From assembly GCF_031127875.1 (NCBI RefSeq), contig NZ_JARXIA010000026.1, forward strand, positions 1 through 64,000: a stretch of DNA of 64,000 nt. The letters run 5' to 3'. The notes below the pieces were generated by a model. The model was given only the letters and a program-made list of their open reading frames with translations, made no database searches and was not told the DNA's origin. Shown here one piece after another: positions 63,595 through 64,000 of the stretch (positions are counted from its first letter, which is position 1; every line of letters starts with the position of its first letter). This stretch comes from Pelagicoccus sp. SDUM812005 (GTDB lineage Bacteria > Verrucomicrobiota > Verrucomicrobiia > Opitutales > Opitutaceae). Made by a program: the position numbers and the translations under genes.

Positions 63595-64000
63595 GCCCAA
63601 TGTCGGGTGTTTTGGGTATGCAGAATGGGGGGAGGGCAGGCACCCCTAAAAATGGCGGTAGTTAAGCGGTGGGAGTTCTATATGCTAGGTTATCGGTTCG
63701 AGCTTCGTTAGATCGAGTCGTGTCGTTGTTAATAAAACTTTCACCTACCCCCCCGTTTATACCCCATACCCCTATCCAATACGCGTCCGATTTCGGATTG
63801 TCGTTCGGCTTGTCTTCTTATCGCTAGGCTCGAGCGTGCTCTTAGCTCAGCGCTATTGAGTCGGAGCTCAGTGAGAGCGGTCGAATTCGTCAACTGAAGG
63901 ATGATGCTGGGACCCTTTGTATCCACTCGAACCCGACGGATTTCCGGTCGTCGAATACGTTCGGTACGTGTTGGCTACGCCGGATTCTGCCTGCGTTTTT
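63595..64000. other. Non-coding end of window
   Basis: No supported gene. The minus strand at 63755-63774 reads TAGGGGTATGGGGTATAAAC, resembling the G-rich run plus TATAAT before the first receptor gene, so a promoter is possible. A run of seven C residues lies at 63748-63754. The rest shows nothing I can name. Confidence 0.35.

Noticed and set aside
63741-63926. 61-codon minus-strand open frame at the end of the window
   Set aside because: No ribosome site, no conserved motif, and overlaps a possible promoter region.

Overview
The window looks like part of a marine Verrucomicrobiota chromosome (class Opitutia; Pelagicoccus or Coraliomargarita relatives are plausible). This rests on two TonB-dependent receptors whose mature N-termini carry the IFEL-x2-(F/Y)TVDG type of opening, on large secreted proteins with thrombospondin type 3 (TSP3) repeats, on a carbohydrate-active gene set without SusD, and on many AT-rich start regions (..attATG) without a Shine-Dalgarno site. 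No rRNA, tRNA, CRISPR array, integrase or transposase gene was recognised. The taxonomic placement is inference.

The whole 64 kb reads as one polysaccharide-degradation region. From 0.4 to 10 kb lie a TonB-dependent receptor, a 1524-residue alginate-lyase-superfamily protein with four CBM6-like domains, and a beta-helix protein. From 10 to 24 kb lie three paralogous heparinase II/III-like proteins of about 1170 residues, a TIM-barrel sugar isomerase/epimerase and a five-bladed-propeller glycosidase, interrupted by a tandem hairpin repeat at 17.3-17.85 kb. From 23.5 to 26.5 kb, on the minus strand, are a peroxiredoxin-like protein and a beta-helix lipoprotein. From 27 to 30 kb are a small solenoid protein and a GH97 glycosidase. 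From 30 to 32.7 kb (minus) is a NarL-type two-component system whose kinase has an external discoidin-like sensor. From 32.9 to 44.2 kb are a second TonB receptor, a GH141-like beta-helix lipoprotein with a C-terminal PDZ domain, a fourth heparinase-like lyase, a GH29 alpha-L-fucosidase, a second, inverted copy of the tandem hairpin repeat, and an S1-type sulfatase. From 44.4 to 50.6 kb is a complete dedicated energy-transducing operon (DUF3450, TtpC-like ExbB, ExbB, ExbD, TonB, TPR, unknown protein). From 51 to 63.5 kb are two giant secreted multidomain proteins of 1914 and 2091 residues.

The genes fit together as follows. Lyases, glycosidases and a sulfatase outside the inner membrane cut a polymer that probably contains uronic acid and fucose with some sulfate. 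Oligosaccharides enter through the two receptors, powered by the local TonB operon, and are trimmed in the periplasm. A palindromic element, TTAC-N4-GTAA, lies 130-330 bases upstream of seven transcription units, including the TonB operon, both giant proteins, one receptor and a lyase-fucosidase pair. It suggests one regulon, possibly driven by the NarL-type regulator encoded here.

The most unusual features are a C-terminal module of TSP3 repeats followed by an 18-residue-periodic left-handed beta-helix on three secreted proteins, a beta-helix domain shared by three proteins, a 222-residue domain repeated four times in one protein, and a dispersed tandem repeat whose units each hold up to four hairpins with 3-base loops.
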